6,490 nt of DNA, from assembly GCA_014378225.1 (NCBI GenBank), contig JACMOA010000144.1, positions 1-6,490 on the forward strand, written 5' to 3'. The translations under genes and the position numbers were made by a program. Shown piece by piece: positions 6,043 to 6,490 of this stretch. The notes beneath the pieces were generated by a model. The model saw only the letters and a program-made list of their open reading frames with translations, did not search any database and was not told where the DNA came from. This DNA is from Deinococcales bacterium (GTDB lineage: Bacteria; Deinococcota; Deinococci; Deinococcales; Deinococcaceae). Each line of letters opens with the position of its first letter. The stretch's first letter is position 1.

Positions 6043-6199
6043 AGGAGTCAAGCGAAGCGGGGCTTTATACAGATTTAATATTTCTCCTCTAATTTTGATG
6101 GGGCACTTTGAACGCTTTGTTGAACGGGAAGCGGAAACACTCCTGGAAACCGGGCGCTCGAGCGTGTGCCGCCCCATAAATTTAACGCCGAGGAAACCC

Positions 6200-6490
6200 A
6201 TGCTCCCCAAACTTTTGTTGCTACTTTCAATGTTCACCCTTTCTGCCTGCTCTCCCCAGGGTCTCTCGGGGGTGAAGACCTTCTCGGCGGGGAAAGCGGG
6301 CGACCACCGCACGGGCTTGATCATTTACACCAATCTGGGCGACCCGCCTGCTGGGGGACCCCACAACCCGGTCTGGCAAAACTGCGGCGTTTACAGCAAG
6401 CCGCTGGCTTCTGAATAGGTGGGCCACTCGCTCGAGCACGGCGCGGTGTGGGTCAGCTACCGCCCCGACTTGCCCACAGCCGAGGTGGAA
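6200..6490 (+). pseudogene. DUF3105 lipoprotein, interrupted by an in-frame TAG and cut by the window end
   Basis: The ATG at 6200 follows GAGG by 6 bases and starts a lipoprotein signal: MLPK, a leucine-rich stretch, then the lipobox LSAC with Cys17. An upstream ATG at 6095 in the same frame would bury this signal, so I reject it. The mature part reads YTNLGDPPAGGPHNPVWQNC then GVYSKPLASE, then TAG (6416-6418), then in the same frame VGHSLEHGAVWVSYRPDLP to the window end. PPxxGPHxPVWxNCGVY and HSLEHGAVWxxYRPDLP are the two signature blocks of DUF3105, normally joined without a break, with a residue such as Asn or Gln at the TAG position. CAG to TAG explains it. The family's function is unknown to me. 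The product would be an envelope lipoprotein if complete; as read it ends at 72 residues. Confidence 0.75.
6416..6418 (+). other. In-frame TAG within the DUF3105 frame
   Basis: The codon before (GAA) and after (GTG) stay in frame with the two family signature blocks. A single C-to-T change from CAG would create this stop. A sequencing error or read-through cannot be excluded from the sequence. Confidence 0.75.

Larger units (their letters stand above)
5824..6189. other. Gene-free divergent region between the copper-protein gene and the lipoprotein gene
   Basis: Apart from the inverted repeat at 5847-5877 and the tandem repeats at 5982-6042, I see no gene. The open frames here have no recognisable protein text. 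It should hold the promoters of both divergent genes. AT-rich stretches (for example TTTATACAGATTTAATATTT at 6063-6082) could serve, but no pair is strong enough to name. Confidence 0.6.
173..6436. repeat. Dispersed, strongly over-represented palindrome CTCGAG
   Basis: By hand I count about 38 CTCGAG hexamers, where roughly two would be expected from base composition. They lie in the Tn3 terminal repeats (173-178, 3462-3467), both Tn3 transposases, the copper-protein gene (five copies in 420 bp: 5485, 5540, 5562, 5583, 5766), intergenic DNA (5203, 5915, 5989, 6007, 6157) and the lipoprotein frame (6431). In coding DNA they often encode Leu-Glu or Ser-Ser/Arg-Ala depending on frame. The largest gaps are 179-778, 2119-2884 and 4797-5202. 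Confidence 0.75.

Noticed and set aside
6095..6199. Upstream start for the lipoprotein
   Set aside because: Starting at 6095 would place 35 polar residues before the lipoprotein signal, whereas the ATG at 6200 has a GAGG site and a normal signal peptide.
5896..6324. Minus-strand open frame of 142 codons
   Set aside because: It covers tandem repeats and the opposite strand of the DUF3105 signal sequence, with low-complexity repeats in the translation and no start signal.

Overview
The window looks like an accessory, transposon-scarred stretch of a moderately GC-rich chromosome. The short lipoprotein at the right end is of the DUF3105 type, the copper-protein gene has a near-perfect AAGGAGGT ribosome binding site, and the palindrome CTCGAG occurs about 38 times. 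From these I infer a member of the Thermaceae (Deinococcota, Meiothermus-like). That assignment comes from pattern memory, not from a search.

Left part (1-3476). A C-terminal scrap of an IS5-type transposase (minus strand, 69-163) is cut off exactly where a compact Tn3-family element begins. This element (164-3476, 3313 bp) has two 38-bp terminal inverted repeats and carries only a transposase gene, with no resolvase or cargo. The transposase frame (271-3369) is broken by one in-frame TGA (580-582). It also contains two 36-bp in-frame inserts (2136-2171 and 2779-2814). These are the same hairpin-forming unit in opposite orientations, 30/36 identical. Four of the six differences are compensatory changes that keep the stem paired. 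Removing each insert restores the ordinary Tn3 transposase sequence exactly. This is the most unusual signal in the window.

Middle part (3477-5392). Directly at the outer edge of the right terminal repeat starts the C-terminal half (500 codons) of a second, clearly diverged Tn3-family transposase without inserts. It is followed by a decayed N-terminal scrap of an IS6-like transposase on the minus strand (5042-5146), a terminal-repeat-like motif (5237-5249), and a 47-bp near-perfect palindrome (5297-5343).

Right part (5393-6490). The one clearly intact gene is a minus-strand, 139-residue, 18-cysteine four-helix-bundle copper-binding protein (DUF326/Csp type). An imperfect inverted repeat that could be an operator lies upstream of it. 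After a gene-free region with short tandem repeats comes a plus-strand DUF3105 lipoprotein gene, interrupted by an in-frame TAG (6416-6418) and cut by the window end. Copper storage is the only host function that can be argued for; the rest is mobile DNA and its remnants.
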